Below, in pieces: positions 6,531 to 15,239 of a DNA stretch of 21,641 bases. Source of the DNA: JBLIKP01 sp047635375 (GTDB taxonomy: Bacteria; Bacteroidota; Bacteroidia; Sphingobacteriales; Sphingobacteriaceae); the NCBI GenBank assembly GCA_047635375.1, contig JBLIKP010000034.1:1-21641 (forward strand), given 5' to 3'. Below the pieces are notes generated by a model. The model saw nothing but the letters and a program-made list of their open reading frames with translations, ran no database searches and was not told where the DNA came from. Position numbers and translations under genes: made by a program. Each line of letters begins with the position of its first letter. The first letter of the stretch is position 1.

Positions 6531-8144
6531 ATGAATGAATTCGGAACCAAGGCTCAAGGTGCAAACCTAGCCGATTTGGGACTTCAAAATGTAGCTACTG
6601 CTTACTGGAACTTAACGCCAGCAGAGCTAGTTGAAGAAGCAATAATTCGAAATGAAGGTGTGTTAGTTGACTCTGGAGCTTTGGCTGCAGATACAGGCGA
6701 ATTCACTGGAAGATCACCAAAGGACAGATTCATCGTTTGCGATGAAAAAACCGAAAAAGCAGTATGGTGGGGAGGTGTTAACTTCAAGTTTGACTCTGCA
6801 GATTTTGATAGACTACACGCAAGAGTTGCTGCATACTTAAGTGGAAAAGAAGTGTTTGTGCGAGATGCATACGCTTGCGCAGATCCAGAGCACAGATTAA
6901 ACATCCGTGTAGTTACTGAGTCGGCTTACCAAAATCTTTTCGCTAACAATCTTTTCCTTCGTCCAGAAGCAGATGAGATTGCAGACATGATCCCTAACTG
7001 GTCTATTGTTGCAGCTCCAGGTTTCATGGCCGTTCCTGAAATTGACAAAACACGTCAGCATAACTTCGCTATCATCAACTTTACTAAAAAGATGATTTTA
7101 ATCGGCGGAACTGGTTATACTGGTGAGTTGAAAAAAGGTATTTTCTCTGTGTTGAACTTTATCCTTCCTCACGAAAAAAATATTCTAAGCATGCACTGTT
7201 CAGCCAACATTGGTAAGCACGGTGATAGTGCGATTTTCTTTGGCCTTTCTGGTACAGGAAAAACTACACTTTCGGCAGATCCTGATCGCGACTTAATTGG
7301 TGACGACGAGCATGGCTGGGCAGAAAAATCAATCTTCAACTTTGAAGGTGGCTGTTATGCGAAGTGTATCGATTTAACAAAAGAAAAAGAGCCTCAAATT
7401 TGGAATGCCATTAAATTTGGTGCCTTATTAGAGAATACGAATTTTTACGAAGGGACAAGCACTGTTGACTTTGCTAACGTAGCAAAAACACAAAACACTC
7501 GTGTTGCTTATCCTATTCACCATATTGACAATGCCGTCAACCCATCGGTTGGAGGTATTCCTAAGAATATTTTCTTTTTAACGGCTGACGCATTTGGAGT
7601 TTTACCTCCGATATCGAAATTGAATGCTGGACAAGCGATGTATCACTTTATTTCTGGTTATACCGCAAAGGTTGCGGGAACTGAGGCTGGCGTGGTTGAT
7701 CCAGAGACAACTTTTTCTGCATGTTTCGGAAAAGCATTTTTACCATTACACCCAGCAAAGTATGCTGAGTTATTAGGTGAAAAAATGAAGAAACACGACG
7801 TTAACGTTTGGTTGGTTAACACAGGTTGGACTGCAGGTCCATTTGGTGTTGGCCACAGAATGAAATTAAGCCATACTCGCGCGATGATTAAAGCTGCCTT
7901 AACTGGCGAATTAACAAACGTGAATTACGAGGAGCACCCAGTATTTGGCTTACAAATGCCGACTGAGTGCCCAGAAGTTGATGCTAAAATATTAAATCCA
8001 AGAAACACTTGGACTGATCAAGCAAAATACGACCGTAAGGCAAATGAATTGGCAGCAGCCTTTGTTAATAATTTCAAACAATTTGAAGAAGGAACAAGCC
8101 AAGAAATTTTAGACGCAGCTCCTAAAGTAGAAGTAAACGTTTAA
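6531..8144 (+). CDS. pckA: Phosphoenolpyruvate carboxykinase (ATP)
   Basis: This enzyme converts oxaloacetate and ATP to phosphoenolpyruvate, CO2 and ADP, the first committed step of gluconeogenesis, in the cytoplasm. The 537 residues have the family's usual length. Visible motifs are GEFTGRSPKDRF (56-67) for substrate contact, MHCSANIG (221-228) with metal-ligand His222, the P-loop GLSGTGKTT (238-246), and the second kinase motif LIGDDEHGW (255-263). The P-loop form marks the ATP-dependent rather than the GTP-dependent enzyme. It is monocistronic, with its own promoter (6489-6496), a candidate operator and a strong terminator at 8164-8192. Confidence 0.97.
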   Translation: MNEFGTKAQGANLADLGLQNVATAYWNLTPAELVEEAIIRNEGVLVDSGALAADTGEFTGRSPKDRFIVCDEKTEKAVWWGGVNFKFDSADFDRLHARVAAYLSGKEVFVRDAYACADPEHRLNIRVVTESAYQNLFANNLFLRPEADEIADMIPNWSIVAAPGFMAVPEIDKTRQHNFAIINFTKKMILIGGTGYTGELKKGIFSVLNFILPHEKNILSMHCSANIGKHGDSAIFFGLSGTGKTTLSADPDRDLIGDDEHGWAEKSIFNFEGGCYAKCIDLTKEKEPQIWNAIKFGALLENTNFYEGTSTVDFANVAKTQNTRVAYPIHHIDNAVNPSVGGIPKNIFFLTADAFGVLPPISKLNAGQAMYHFISGYTAKVAGTEAGVVDPETTFSACFGKAFLPLHPAKYAELLGEKMKKHDVNVWLVNTGWTAGPFGVGHRMKLSHTRAMIKAALTGELTNVNYEEHPVFGLQMPTECPEVDAKILNPRNTWTDQAKYDRKANELAAAFVNNFKQFEEGTSQEILDAAPKVEVNV

Positions 8145-8163
8145 TCATTTCATAAAACATTAT

Positions 8164-8192
8164 AAGCGGCTAGTCCTTTGGGTTAGCCGCTT
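8164..8192 (+). terminator. Intrinsic terminator of pckA
   Basis: AAGCGGCTA (8164-8172) pairs exactly with TAGCCGCTT (8184-8192), and six T run from 8191 to 8196. The stop codon of the convergent pterin dehydratase gene (8195-8197) sits in this T run. On the minus strand the following bases are less T-rich, so it works mainly for pckA. Confidence 0.88.
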
Positions 8193-8194
8193 TT

Positions 8195-8434
8195 TTATTG
8201 AATTTTATCGATAGCCTCAGCTAACGCTCTATCCTTTTCTGTAACAATACTTCCCGCCGAATGGGTGTTTAAAACAATTTTCACTTGGTTGTAAGTATTG
8301 GTCCAAGTGGGATGATGGTCCATTTTTTCCGCGATAAGCGCTACCTTACTCATGAAGCCAAAGGCTTCTACAAAGTTTTTAAAGGAAAACTTTTTAACGA
8401 GAGAGTTATTTTCTTCAATCCACATAAATTTCAA
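8195..8434 (-). CDS. 4a-hydroxytetrahydrobiopterin (pterin carbinolamine) dehydratase
   Basis: A 79-residue member of the PCD/DCoH family, which dehydrates 4a-hydroxytetrahydropterin during recycling of the phenylalanine hydroxylase cofactor. The signature is present: MDHHPTW (38-44) with the paired histidines 40 and 41, then NTYNQV (46-51), NTHSAG (56-61) and TEKDRALA (65-72). Many relatives begin at MW, so Met4 (8425) is an equally good start. The gene converges on pckA and is divergent from the Nudix gene (69-base gap). No phenylalanine hydroxylase is in the window. Confidence 0.9.
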   Translation of the reverse strand: MKFMWIEENNSLVKKFSFKNFVEAFGFMSKVALIAEKMDHHPTWTNTYNQVKIVLNTHSAGSIVTEKDRALAEAIDKIQ

Positions 8435-8503
8435 TTTGGGTTAAGGGCAAAAATGTACTCTAATAAATCCGATTTTTCAATTATTGGTTAGTTTTACACC
8501 CAA

Positions 8504-9142
8504 ATGGACACTACTTGGAAAGAAATACTTAAGGAAAAATTAACTCATACGTTACCGGGGGATGCTGCTCATACCAATATGCAACCTGACAGCCGGAAGC
8601 TCCAAGCGCAAATTATGCAGGCTAAATTCCCAAAACCTAGATTGGGAGGCGTGGTTGTATTAATTTACCCAAAAAACGGGGCTTGGCATTTAAATTTTAT
8701 GCTTCGGACTGATTATGAAGGCACTCATGGTGGGCAAGTAAGTTTTCCCGGCGGTAAATATGAGGATTCAGACGCCGATCTATCAGAAACGGCATTGCGT
8801 GAAATGGAAGAGGAGGTAGGTGTAAAAAAAAATGAGGTGGAAATATTGGGGAAATTATCTGCCCTGTACATTCCTCCAAGTAACTTTGAAGTCCACCCTT
8901 TAGTGTGTTTAGCAGAAAAACGTCTGGAATTTATTCCCGACCCACTAGAAGTAGCAGAGATAATTGAAATCCCCATTTCACATCTATTAAATCCAGCGAT
9001 TCAAGGAGTTGATATTTTCCGTCGGGATTCGAAATTTCAAATTCAAGCACCCTACTACCAATTTGAAAAACACAAGATCTGGGGGGCTACGGCAATGATT
9101 CTAAGTGAATTTTTGAGTATTGGCGAAGAATTGTTTGACTAA
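8504..9142 (+). CDS. Nudix hydrolase, CoA pyrophosphatase type
   Basis: The 212 residues contain GTHGGQVSFPGGKYEDSD (73-90), the UPF0035-like sequence that precedes the Nudix box in CoA diphosphatases, and the Nudix core REMEEEVG (99-106) with the metal-binding glutamates. Family members cleave CoA to 3',5'-ADP and 4'-phosphopantetheine in the cytoplasm; other nucleoside diphosphate substrates are possible. It converges on alanine racemase: the two stop codons overlap within 9139-9142. TAGTTTTA, one base off the -7 consensus, lies shortly upstream of the start and may be its promoter. Confidence 0.87.
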   Translation: MDTTWKEILKEKLTHTLPGDAAHTNMQPDSRKLQAQIMQAKFPKPRLGGVVVLIYPKNGAWHLNFMLRTDYEGTHGGQVSFPGGKYEDSDADLSETALREMEEEVGVKKNEVEILGKLSALYIPPSNFEVHPLVCLAEKRLEFIPDPLEVAEIIEIPISHLLNPAIQGVDIFRRDSKFQIQAPYYQFEKHKIWGATAMILSEFLSIGEELFD

Positions 9143-10299
9143 TCTACTATAGTTCTTTTAATGTCTTTGGGCATTCGGGTAAGCAACTCGTAATTCACAA
9201 AACTATCCATGTCTTCAAAACTGCTAACCTTAATTTTCAGTTTTTTCTGCTGACCAATAAGCACCACCTCATCAGAAATTTCAATATTTTTCATATCGGT
9301 AACGTCAATGATAATCATGTTCATATTTACCATACCTATTACGGAACATCGCTGACCATTTATCAAAACCCTACCACGATTACTTAAGGACCTAGCAAAC
9401 CCATTTGCGTAGCCCACGGGCACTGTGGCGATTTTCATTCTTTTACTGGCGAGAAACGAAGTTCCATAGCTTATAAATTCACCACTATTTACAGATTTAA
9501 TATCCATCACCTCGGTTTTCCAAGTAATCAATCCGCGCAAAGCACGACTTGTGCTTTTCCCCGTCTCCATTAGGTGTTGAATATAGGTTTCAGTGGTTGG
9601 CCAATATCCATATTGAACGATTCCTACCCGGACTAAATCCATGGTTGTTTCAGGATAGCGCAACATTGCGGCAGAACAGGCAGAATGATACAGTTTAGGA
9701 GTAATATTTAAGTCGCTGAAATATTTTTTTGCTTCCGTAAAAACCAACAACTGATTCTGAATACGGACAAAATTTGCAATAGACTCGGCTCCGGCAAAAT
9801 GCGTGCACATACCTTCAATTTCAAGGTGATCAGCATTTTTTGTTAAAATTTCAGCAACACGTTCCCACTGGTCCTTGGGAAATCCCGTTCTGTTCATTCC
9901 CGTTTCAATCTCAATATGAATTCTTGATTTTTTGGACATTTCTTTAGCATGTGAAACTGCACTTTCAAGCCGATTAAAATCAAACACATAAAATTCAACG
10001 TCGTTTTTTATTGCCCACGGAATATCTTCATTCCTTATCATACCCATAACCATTAACCGGGCGTCTGGACTTTTCACATCCATCACCTGCTCAGCCTCAT
10101 GGCTACTAAAAACAGCGAAAAATTTGACCCCACAGGACTCTGCCAAAGGGACGAATTTTTCGATACTATGCCCGTAAGCATTACCCTTCACCACCGAGCA
10201 TAATATTGTGTTTTTACCAATCCTTTTGCGGATAAACTTGTAGTTATGCTCCAGTGCCGATCGGCTTATTTCTATTGAAGAAGTTTTTCGGATTTCCAT
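9139..10299 (-). CDS. alr: Alanine racemase
   Basis: A fold-type III PLP enzyme that makes D-alanine for peptidoglycan. The 386 residues show VVKGNAYGH with the PLP lysine Lys38, GMNRTGF (134-140) with the conserved arginine Arg137, and ISYGT (276-280) with the second catalytic base Tyr278. VPVGYANGF (293-301) and GMVNMNMIIIDVTD (322-335) are also typical. Length and both catalytic residues are normal, so an active enzyme is expected. Its last four bases overlap the end of the Nudix gene on the other strand, so there is no room for a separate terminator between them. It is divergent from carB, with 191 bases between the starts. Confidence 0.94.
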   Translation of the reverse strand: MEIRKTSSIEISRSALEHNYKFIRKRIGKNTILCSVVKGNAYGHSIEKFVPLAESCGVKFFAVFSSHEAEQVMDVKSPDARLMVMGMIRNEDIPWAIKNDVEFYVFDFNRLESAVSHAKEMSKKSRIHIEIETGMNRTGFPKDQWERVAEILTKNADHLEIEGMCTHFAGAESIANFVRIQNQLLVFTEAKKYFSDLNITPKLYHSACSAAMLRYPETTMDLVRVGIVQYGYWPTTETYIQHLMETGKSTSRALRGLITWKTEVMDIKSVNSGEFISYGTSFLASKRMKIATVPVGYANGFARSLSNRGRVLINGQRCSVIGMVNMNMIIIDVTDMKNIEISDEVVLIGQQKKLKIKVSSFEDMDSFVNYELLTRMPKDIKRTIVD

Positions 10300-10409
10300 A
10301 TTTTGTACTTCGATTTTTCTAACCTAACCAATTTCATAGAAAATTGATTGAATTTATTTTTATTCCATGATTCTAATGAAAATTTAGGTGGGATTCTCAC
10401 GAAAAATAA

Positions 10410-10417
10410 TAACTTTG
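10410..10417 (+). promoter_or_regulatory. Probable carB promoter -7 element
   Basis: TAACTTTG is an exact TAnnTTTG match, followed by CAC, as in many Bacteroidota promoters. The predicted leader is about 67-70 bases. No clear -33 box is seen. A promoter for divergent alr is not obvious in 10300-10409. Confidence 0.65.
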
Positions 10418-10490
10418 CACAATTTTTAAGGGGTAAATCTTTGCGTTTTGCGAGAAGCTCAAATCAGAAAATAAAGGAAAAAATCTATCC

Positions 10491-13304
10491 ATGCCGAGAG
10501 ACAATAGTATTAAATCCGTTCTAATTATTGGAAGTGGTCCAATTGTCATTGGACAAGCCTGTGAGTTTGACTATGCTGGCTCACAAGCTTCAAGATCTCT
10601 TCGTGAAGAAGGGATTGAAGTTTCGCTTATCAACAGCAATCCAGCAACAATCATGACTGATCCGGTTACCGCCGATCACATTTACCTCCTCCCATTAACC
10701 TGTGAATCTTTAATCGAGATTCTTGAAGAAAGAAAAATTGATGCCGTTCTGCCAACAATGGGGGGCCAAACTGCGTTAAATCTTGCGATTGAGGCTGACG
10801 AACGTGGGATTTGGGAAAAATACGGGATTAAAATAATTGGCGTTGAAATTGATGCAATTGAAAAAACTGAAAATCGTGAGAAATTCAGACAATTGATGAT
10901 CGATATTGACATTCCGGTAGCTCCATCAAAAATTGCCAACTCTTTTCTTGAAGGAAAAGAAGTAGCTCAAATCATAGGCTTCCCTCTTGTAATCCGCCCG
11001 AGCTACACACTTGGTGGCTCAGGTGGTGGTTTCTGCCACAAAAAAGAAGAATTTGAAGCTGCACTTACTCGCGGACTTCATGCCTCACCAACTCACGAGG
11101 TTCTTATTGAAAAAGCGGTTTTCGGATGGAAAGAATACGAGTTAGAGATTCTTCGTGACAACAACGACAATGTAATTATCATTTGTTCTATCGAGAACTT
11201 TGACCCGATGGGCGTTCATACTGGAGATTCAATCACAGTAGCTCCAGCGATGACTTTAAGCGATACTTGTTACCAAAACATGCGTAACATGGCAATCAAA
11301 ATGATGCGCGCCATCGGGAAGTTTGCAGGAGGTTGTAACGTGCAGTTTTCAACAAACCCAGACACTGAAGAGATTATCGCCATTGAAATCAACCCTAGGG
11401 TTTCTCGTTCATCGGCTTTAGCCTCAAAAGCGACAGGCTACCCAATTGCTCGTGTTGCAAGTAAATTAGCAATCGGATACAACCTTGACGAAATTGACAA
11501 TCAAATTACTAAAACAACCTCGGCGTATTTCGAGCCGACATTGGATTATGTAATCGTAAAAATACCACGTTGGAATTTCAATAAATTCCCAGGTGCCGAC
11601 AAAACCTTAGGACTTCAAATGAAATCTGTAGGTGAGGTAATGGGAATTGGCCGTAGTTTCAATGAAGCATTACAAAAAGCGGTTCAGTCTTTAGAGATAG
11701 ACAGAGATGGGCTTGGCGCCGATGGACAGTCGGTAAGTAAATTAGAAGACCTTGTTGAAGGTTTAGAACATCCATCATGGGACCGGCTATTCCTAATTAA
11801 AGATGCTTTTGCTCTTGGGATGCCTATGTCGTCAATCTTTAAGCTTACGCAGATAGACAAATGGTTCTTAAGCCAAATTCAAGACCTAGTTTTCCTTGAA
11901 AAAGAGGCAAAGCGTTATTCATTAAATAATATTCCTTCAAAATTCCTAAGAACACTTAAGCAAAACGGTTATGGCGATGTTCAAATCGCTTACCTACTTG
12001 ATTGTACTGAAGAAGAAGTTTACTCCAAACGCATAGAATATGGAATCCGCCGGGTTTACAAAATGGTGGATACTTGTGCTGGCGAATTTGAAGCAAAAAC
12101 TCCATATTATTACAGCACCTACGACGGTGAAAACGAAAGCATCGCTTCTGATAAGAAGAAAATCTTAGTCATTGGCTCAGGGCCAAACAGAATTGGGCAA
12201 GGAATCGAATTCGATTACAGTTGTGTTCACGGATTAATCGCAGCGAATGAAGCAGGTTACGAATCAATCATGATTAACTGTAATCCTGAAACTGTTTCTA
12301 CTGACTTCAACGTAGCCGACAAACTTTACTTTGAACCTGTTTACTGGGAGCATTTAAGGGAGATTATAGACTTAGAAAAACCTGAGGGAGTAATTGTTCA
12401 ACTTGGTGGGCAAACCGCACTTAAACTTGCTGAAAACTTAAAAAATCACGGGATTAAAATCATAGGTACGTCTTACGAAAACATGGACCTTGCTGAAGAT
12501 CGTGGTAAGTTTTCAGATATGTTGAAAAGCCTGGGTATCCCTTATCCAGAATATGGCGTTGCCGAAAATGTAGACGAGGCCATTCGTGTTGCTAACGTAG
12601 TTGGATATCCAGTTCTTATTAGACCATCTTATGTACTAGGTGGACAGAACATGAGCATCGTAATTAATGACGAAGAGCTTGAAGAAAAAGTTATCCGATT
12701 GTTACGCGACCTTCCTGGAAATAAAATCCTGGTTGATCATTTCCTTGACCGAGCAGAAGAGTCTGAATCAGATTGTATTTGTGATGGTGAGAACGTTGAA
12801 ATAATTGGATTAATGGAGCATATTGAGCCTGCTGGAATTCACTCAGGAGATTCAAATGCTGTTCTACCACCGTTCAACTTTCCAGATTCGGTGCTCCAAA
12901 AAATGGAGGAATACACTAAGAAAATTGCCTTAGCGTTGGACATCCGAGGGTTCATGAATATGCAGTTTGCAATAAAAAATGGAAAAGTTTATGTGATTGA
13001 AGCAAACCCTAGGGCATCTAGAACTGTTCCCTTTATAGCGAAGGCTTATGGCGTTCCTTTTGTGAACATAGCCACTAAAGTAATCCTTGGTGATAAAAAA
13101 CTAACAGACTTCAAATACGAGAGGAAATTAAAAGGCTTTGCAATTAAAGAACCTGTATTCTCTTTCGACAAATTCCCTAATGTAAATAAGGAGTTGGGAC
13201 CTGAGATGAAATCGACTGGAGAGGCAATTAGATTTATTAAAGATCTAGACGATCCATTCTTCCGTCATCTTTACAAGATGAAGTCAATGTACCTAAGTAA
13301 ATAA
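10491..13304 (+). CDS. carB: Carbamoyl-phosphate synthase large subunit, short form
   Basis: It makes carbamoyl phosphate from bicarbonate, ammonia (from glutamine via CarA) and two ATP, feeding pyrimidine and arginine synthesis. The protein has the tandem architecture: a carboxyphosphate half beginning VLIIGSGPIVIGQACEFDYA with ATP-grasp motif RPSYTLGGSGGG (169-180), and a carbamoyl-phosphate half from about 556 (ILVIGSGPNRIGQGIEFDY) with RPSYVLGGQ near 711. At 937 residues it ends about where the E. coli protein (1073 residues) enters its C-terminal methylglyoxal-synthase-like domain. The binding region for UMP and ornithine is therefore missing, as is common in Bacteroidota. The stop is clean and the next gene follows after 6 bases, so this is not a truncation. 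carA is not in the window. Confidence 0.96.
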   Translation: MPRDNSIKSVLIIGSGPIVIGQACEFDYAGSQASRSLREEGIEVSLINSNPATIMTDPVTADHIYLLPLTCESLIEILEERKIDAVLPTMGGQTALNLAIEADERGIWEKYGIKIIGVEIDAIEKTENREKFRQLMIDIDIPVAPSKIANSFLEGKEVAQIIGFPLVIRPSYTLGGSGGGFCHKKEEFEAALTRGLHASPTHEVLIEKAVFGWKEYELEILRDNNDNVIIICSIENFDPMGVHTGDSITVAPAMTLSDTCYQNMRNMAIKMMRAIGKFAGGCNVQFSTNPDTEEIIAIEINPRVSRSSALASKATGYPIARVASKLAIGYNLDEIDNQITKTTSAYFEPTLDYVIVKIPRWNFNKFPGADKTLGLQMKSVGEVMGIGRSFNEALQKAVQSLEIDRDGLGADGQSVSKLEDLVEGLEHPSWDRLFLIKDAFALGMPMSSIFKLTQIDKWFLSQIQDLVFLEKEAKRYSLNNIPSKFLRTLKQNGYGDVQIAYLLDCTEEEVYSKRIEYGIRRVYKMVDTCAGEFEAKTPYYYSTYDGENESIASDKKKILVIGSGPNRIGQGIEFDYSCVHGLIAANEAGYESIMINCNPETVSTDFNVADKLYFEPVYWEHLREIIDLEKPEGVIVQLGGQTALKLAENLKNHGIKIIGTSYENMDLAEDRGKFSDMLKSLGIPYPEYGVAENVDEAIRVANVVGYPVLIRPSYVLGGQNMSIVINDEELEEKVIRLLRDLPGNKILVDHFLDRAEESESDCICDGENVEIIGLMEHIEPAGIHSGDSNAVLPPFNFPDSVLQKMEEYTKKIALALDIRGFMNMQFAIKNGKVYVIEANPRASRTVPFIAKAYGVPFVNIATKVILGDKKLTDFKYERKLKGFAIKEPVFSFDKFPNVNKELGPEMKSTGEAIRFIKDLDDPFFRHLYKMKSMYLSK

Positions 13305-13310
13305 TAAACT

Positions 13311-13526
13311 ATGATCCGATTTCTTTTAATGATGATTTTCTCTTATTTGGTGTTCAAGCTAATTGCACGCTTCTTAGGACCCATTGCCGACAGAATGTGG
13401 GGAACGGGAAGTCGCCAAAATGACTCAAACCCTAAGGATAATAAAGTGAATATTGATTTTACAAAAAAGCCCTCAGATAAAGAATCAAAAGTCGGGGAGT
13501 ACGTAAAGTACGAAGAGATTAAATAA
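13311..13526 (+). CDS. Small DUF4834-family membrane protein
   Basis: A 71-residue protein with one N-terminal membrane helix (about 2-23), a charged flexible middle and the end VGEYVKYEEIK. This resembles the DUF4834 family of Bacteroidota, whose members end in a similar G-E-Y-V-x-Y-E-E sequence. Function is unknown. It starts 6 bases after carB and shares its transcript, ending at the terminator 13531-13555. The pairing with carB may be only positional. Confidence 0.7.
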   Translation: MIRFLLMMIFSYLVFKLIARFLGPIADRMWGTGSRQNDSNPKDNKVNIDFTKKPSDKESKVGEYVKYEEIK

Positions 13527-13530
13527 TAAA

Positions 13531-13555
13531 AAGCCGTTTCTTAAAGAAGCGGCTT
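13531..13555. terminator. Bidirectional terminator between carB-DUF4834 and the beta-propeller gene
   Basis: AAGCCG (13531-13536) pairs with CGGCTT (13550-13555), and the stem continues inward through a G-T wobble and TTCTT/AAGAA. Five T follow on the plus strand, and TTTTTATTATTT follows on the minus strand. The convergent gene's last codons and its stop (13541-13543) are inside the hairpin. Confidence 0.85.
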
Positions 13556-14731
13556 TTTCATTTTTAGAATATTTATTCCTTCATCTGGTAAGTAAAAACA
13601 GGCCCAAATTTCATTACCCTTTTCTATTAAAGATGGAAAACCTCCTGTACGTGAAGTAACGGCATTTCCTACTGGAATTATTTTAGTCATCTTTCCTTCT
13701 TTATTCACTCCTCTTACGACCCACTTTGTTTGATCTCCAACCATTTGCAACCAAATAATCCAAGAAACGTTTTCTTTGGTTAAAATTGTCCCGACCCTCC
13801 CATGAGTTTCGTCTGTTGAGACCTCCATAGGCTTAGTGAATGTTTCGCCCCCATCAGAACTAAATGCAGTTTTTACAGCTCCCATTCCATCTGGTGCGGT
13901 AAACCATGCTACAGTAATATTATTCCCTCTGGCTGCAGCCGATGGACCATTAACCGGGCAACCTTCAATTACCCAGCCGTCAAAGGCTAATTTCTTGGGA
14001 GATTCCCATACCCCATCAACTTTACGGACGTATGAAATATCTCGCAGTTCACTTTCGCTCCTATCCCGATAAAAGAATACAGGGCCATTATCTGCCATTA
14101 CCCCAGTAGTTTGACAACAATCACAAGTACGGTCGTCAAGAAGGTAATCCTCGGTTTTAACACCTTTATTATCAAAGGTTGCAGTTCTAAATGACATAGC
14201 ATCTTCCTTTGTTGAATCACCATAATTTCTCCCATCCAACCACGCTAAAACAAACTCACCATTTCCATAAACCGAGGACACAAATCCATGTTCCGTTTCA
14301 GTAGAATCGTTATGTAACCTCTTTGGCTCCATCCAAGTCTTCCCTGAATCTTTGGAAAAAGTCTGATAAATTGAATAAGAATGCCAATCTCCGGGAGTTT
14401 TTTTCAAGAAATGAGCAGAATAAGTATCATTACTTAACGGACAAACTTTGGGGAAATCAGCCCAATTAATAAACCAATCGGAACCTTTGGCAACCACCGT
14501 AGGTTCAGTCCATTTTTCATTAATAAACTTGGAAGAAAAAAGTGTCGAAACTTTTTCGTTATTTTCAACCCAGCTAATAACGGGAGTCCCGTTTGGAGAA
14601 ACTGAAATGTTCGGAATTTGACCGTTAGTCATTTCTGGTGTTGCCAAATCCTCCCAAACGGAAATCTTTTTTTCATTTGCACAGCTTGCTAGTAAAAAAA
14701 ATACTGACAGTAAATATACCTTGGATTCCAT
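13541..14731 (-). CDS. Sialidase-like beta-propeller lipoprotein with a CxCC cluster
   Basis: A lipobox LLASC puts the lipidated cysteine at Cys17, so the mature protein is membrane-anchored outside the cytoplasm. The 396 residues carry Asp-box (BNR) repeats, SKDSGKTW (126-133) and SSDGGETF (291-298), which indicate a sialidase-like beta-propeller. Catalytic sialidase residues cannot be assigned, so glycosidase activity should not be assumed. More specific are DDRTCDCCQTTG (199-210, Cys203, Cys205 and Cys206), the following FFYRDRSESELRDI (219-232) and IEGCPVNGP (255-263, Cys258). As I recall, related uncharacterised 'exo-alpha-sialidase' proteins keep this cluster. A metal-binding or structural role is inference. 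It is divergent from the 3D-domain lipoprotein, with 32 bases between the starts. Confidence 0.75.
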   Translation of the reverse strand: MESKVYLLSVFFLLASCANEKKISVWEDLATPEMTNGQIPNISVSPNGTPVISWVENNEKVSTLFSSKFINEKWTEPTVVAKGSDWFINWADFPKVCPLSNDTYSAHFLKKTPGDWHSYSIYQTFSKDSGKTWMEPKRLHNDSTETEHGFVSSVYGNGEFVLAWLDGRNYGDSTKEDAMSFRTATFDNKGVKTEDYLLDDRTCDCCQTTGVMADNGPVFFYRDRSESELRDISYVRKVDGVWESPKKLAFDGWVIEGCPVNGPSAAARGNNITVAWFTAPDGMGAVKTAFSSDGGETFTKPMEVSTDETHGRVGTILTKENVSWIIWLQMVGDQTKWVVRGVNKEGKMTKIIPVGNAVTSRTGGFPSLIEKGNEIWACFYLPDEGINILKMKKPLL

Positions 14732-14763
14732 ACGCTTGACTTAAACTTTAAAATTACTGGAAG

Positions 14764-15174
14764 ATGTCACTTACACCTAATTTAATCCTAATATTAATAT
14801 TTATCAACCTAGCTTCATGTACACCGGAGCAGACCGGTCGCACAAAAAAACTAAAAGTTACCGCAACGGCGTATAATAACCTACCCGCTCAAACAAACTC
14901 TGAGCATTTCGCCATTGGAGCATGGGGCGACTCCCTTAAGCCTGGAATGAAGGTTATTGCCGTTTCTAGGGACCTTATTGACTCTGGACTGGTTCATAAC
15001 ACCCGTGTATACATCAAAGGTTTCGATGAGCCTTTTTTGGTTAAGGATAAAATGAACGCTCGATGGATAAAAAAAATTGACATTTATATGGGACTTGATA
15101 GAAATAAGGCGCTAAAATGGGGGAAGAAAAAAGTAAATATATCCTGGGAACCACCGAAAGAAAACTCCAATTAA
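14764..15174 (+). CDS. 3D-domain lipoprotein
   Basis: A short signal peptide ends in a lipobox INLASC (Cys19). The mature part is essentially one 3D domain, a double-psi beta-barrel related to RlpA and MltA: KVTATAYN (31-38), then the aspartates Asp56 (GDSL), Asp95 (VKDKM) and Asp106 (KKIDIYMG) that name the family. The end WGKKKVNISW is typical of small Bacteroidota members. In other proteins the domain is linked to peptidoglycan cleavage; for a stand-alone lipoprotein the activity is only presumed. Length is 136 residues. A 65-base gap separates it from the following yfhO-type gene. Confidence 0.8.
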   Translation: MSLTPNLILILIFINLASCTPEQTGRTKKLKVTATAYNNLPAQTNSEHFAIGAWGDSLKPGMKVIAVSRDLIDSGLVHNTRVYIKGFDEPFLVKDKMNARWIKKIDIYMGLDRNKALKWGKKKVNISWEPPKENSN

Positions 15175-15239
15175 TTGTCCTACTGAAAAAACCTCATTAC
15201 TTTTAACTTCTTATTCAAAAGCTTAAAAAAACAACCTCT

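Noticed and set aside
8285..8491. Plus-strand 68-residue frame opposite the pterin dehydratase gene
   Set aside because: It is the complement of a gene with a clear PCD signature and has no separate support.
10321..10346. Inverted repeat CAATTT/AAATTG upstream of alr as an operator
   Set aside because: The arms are six bases of pure AT-rich sequence with a CATAGA centre and no aligned promoter; chance is a sufficient explanation.
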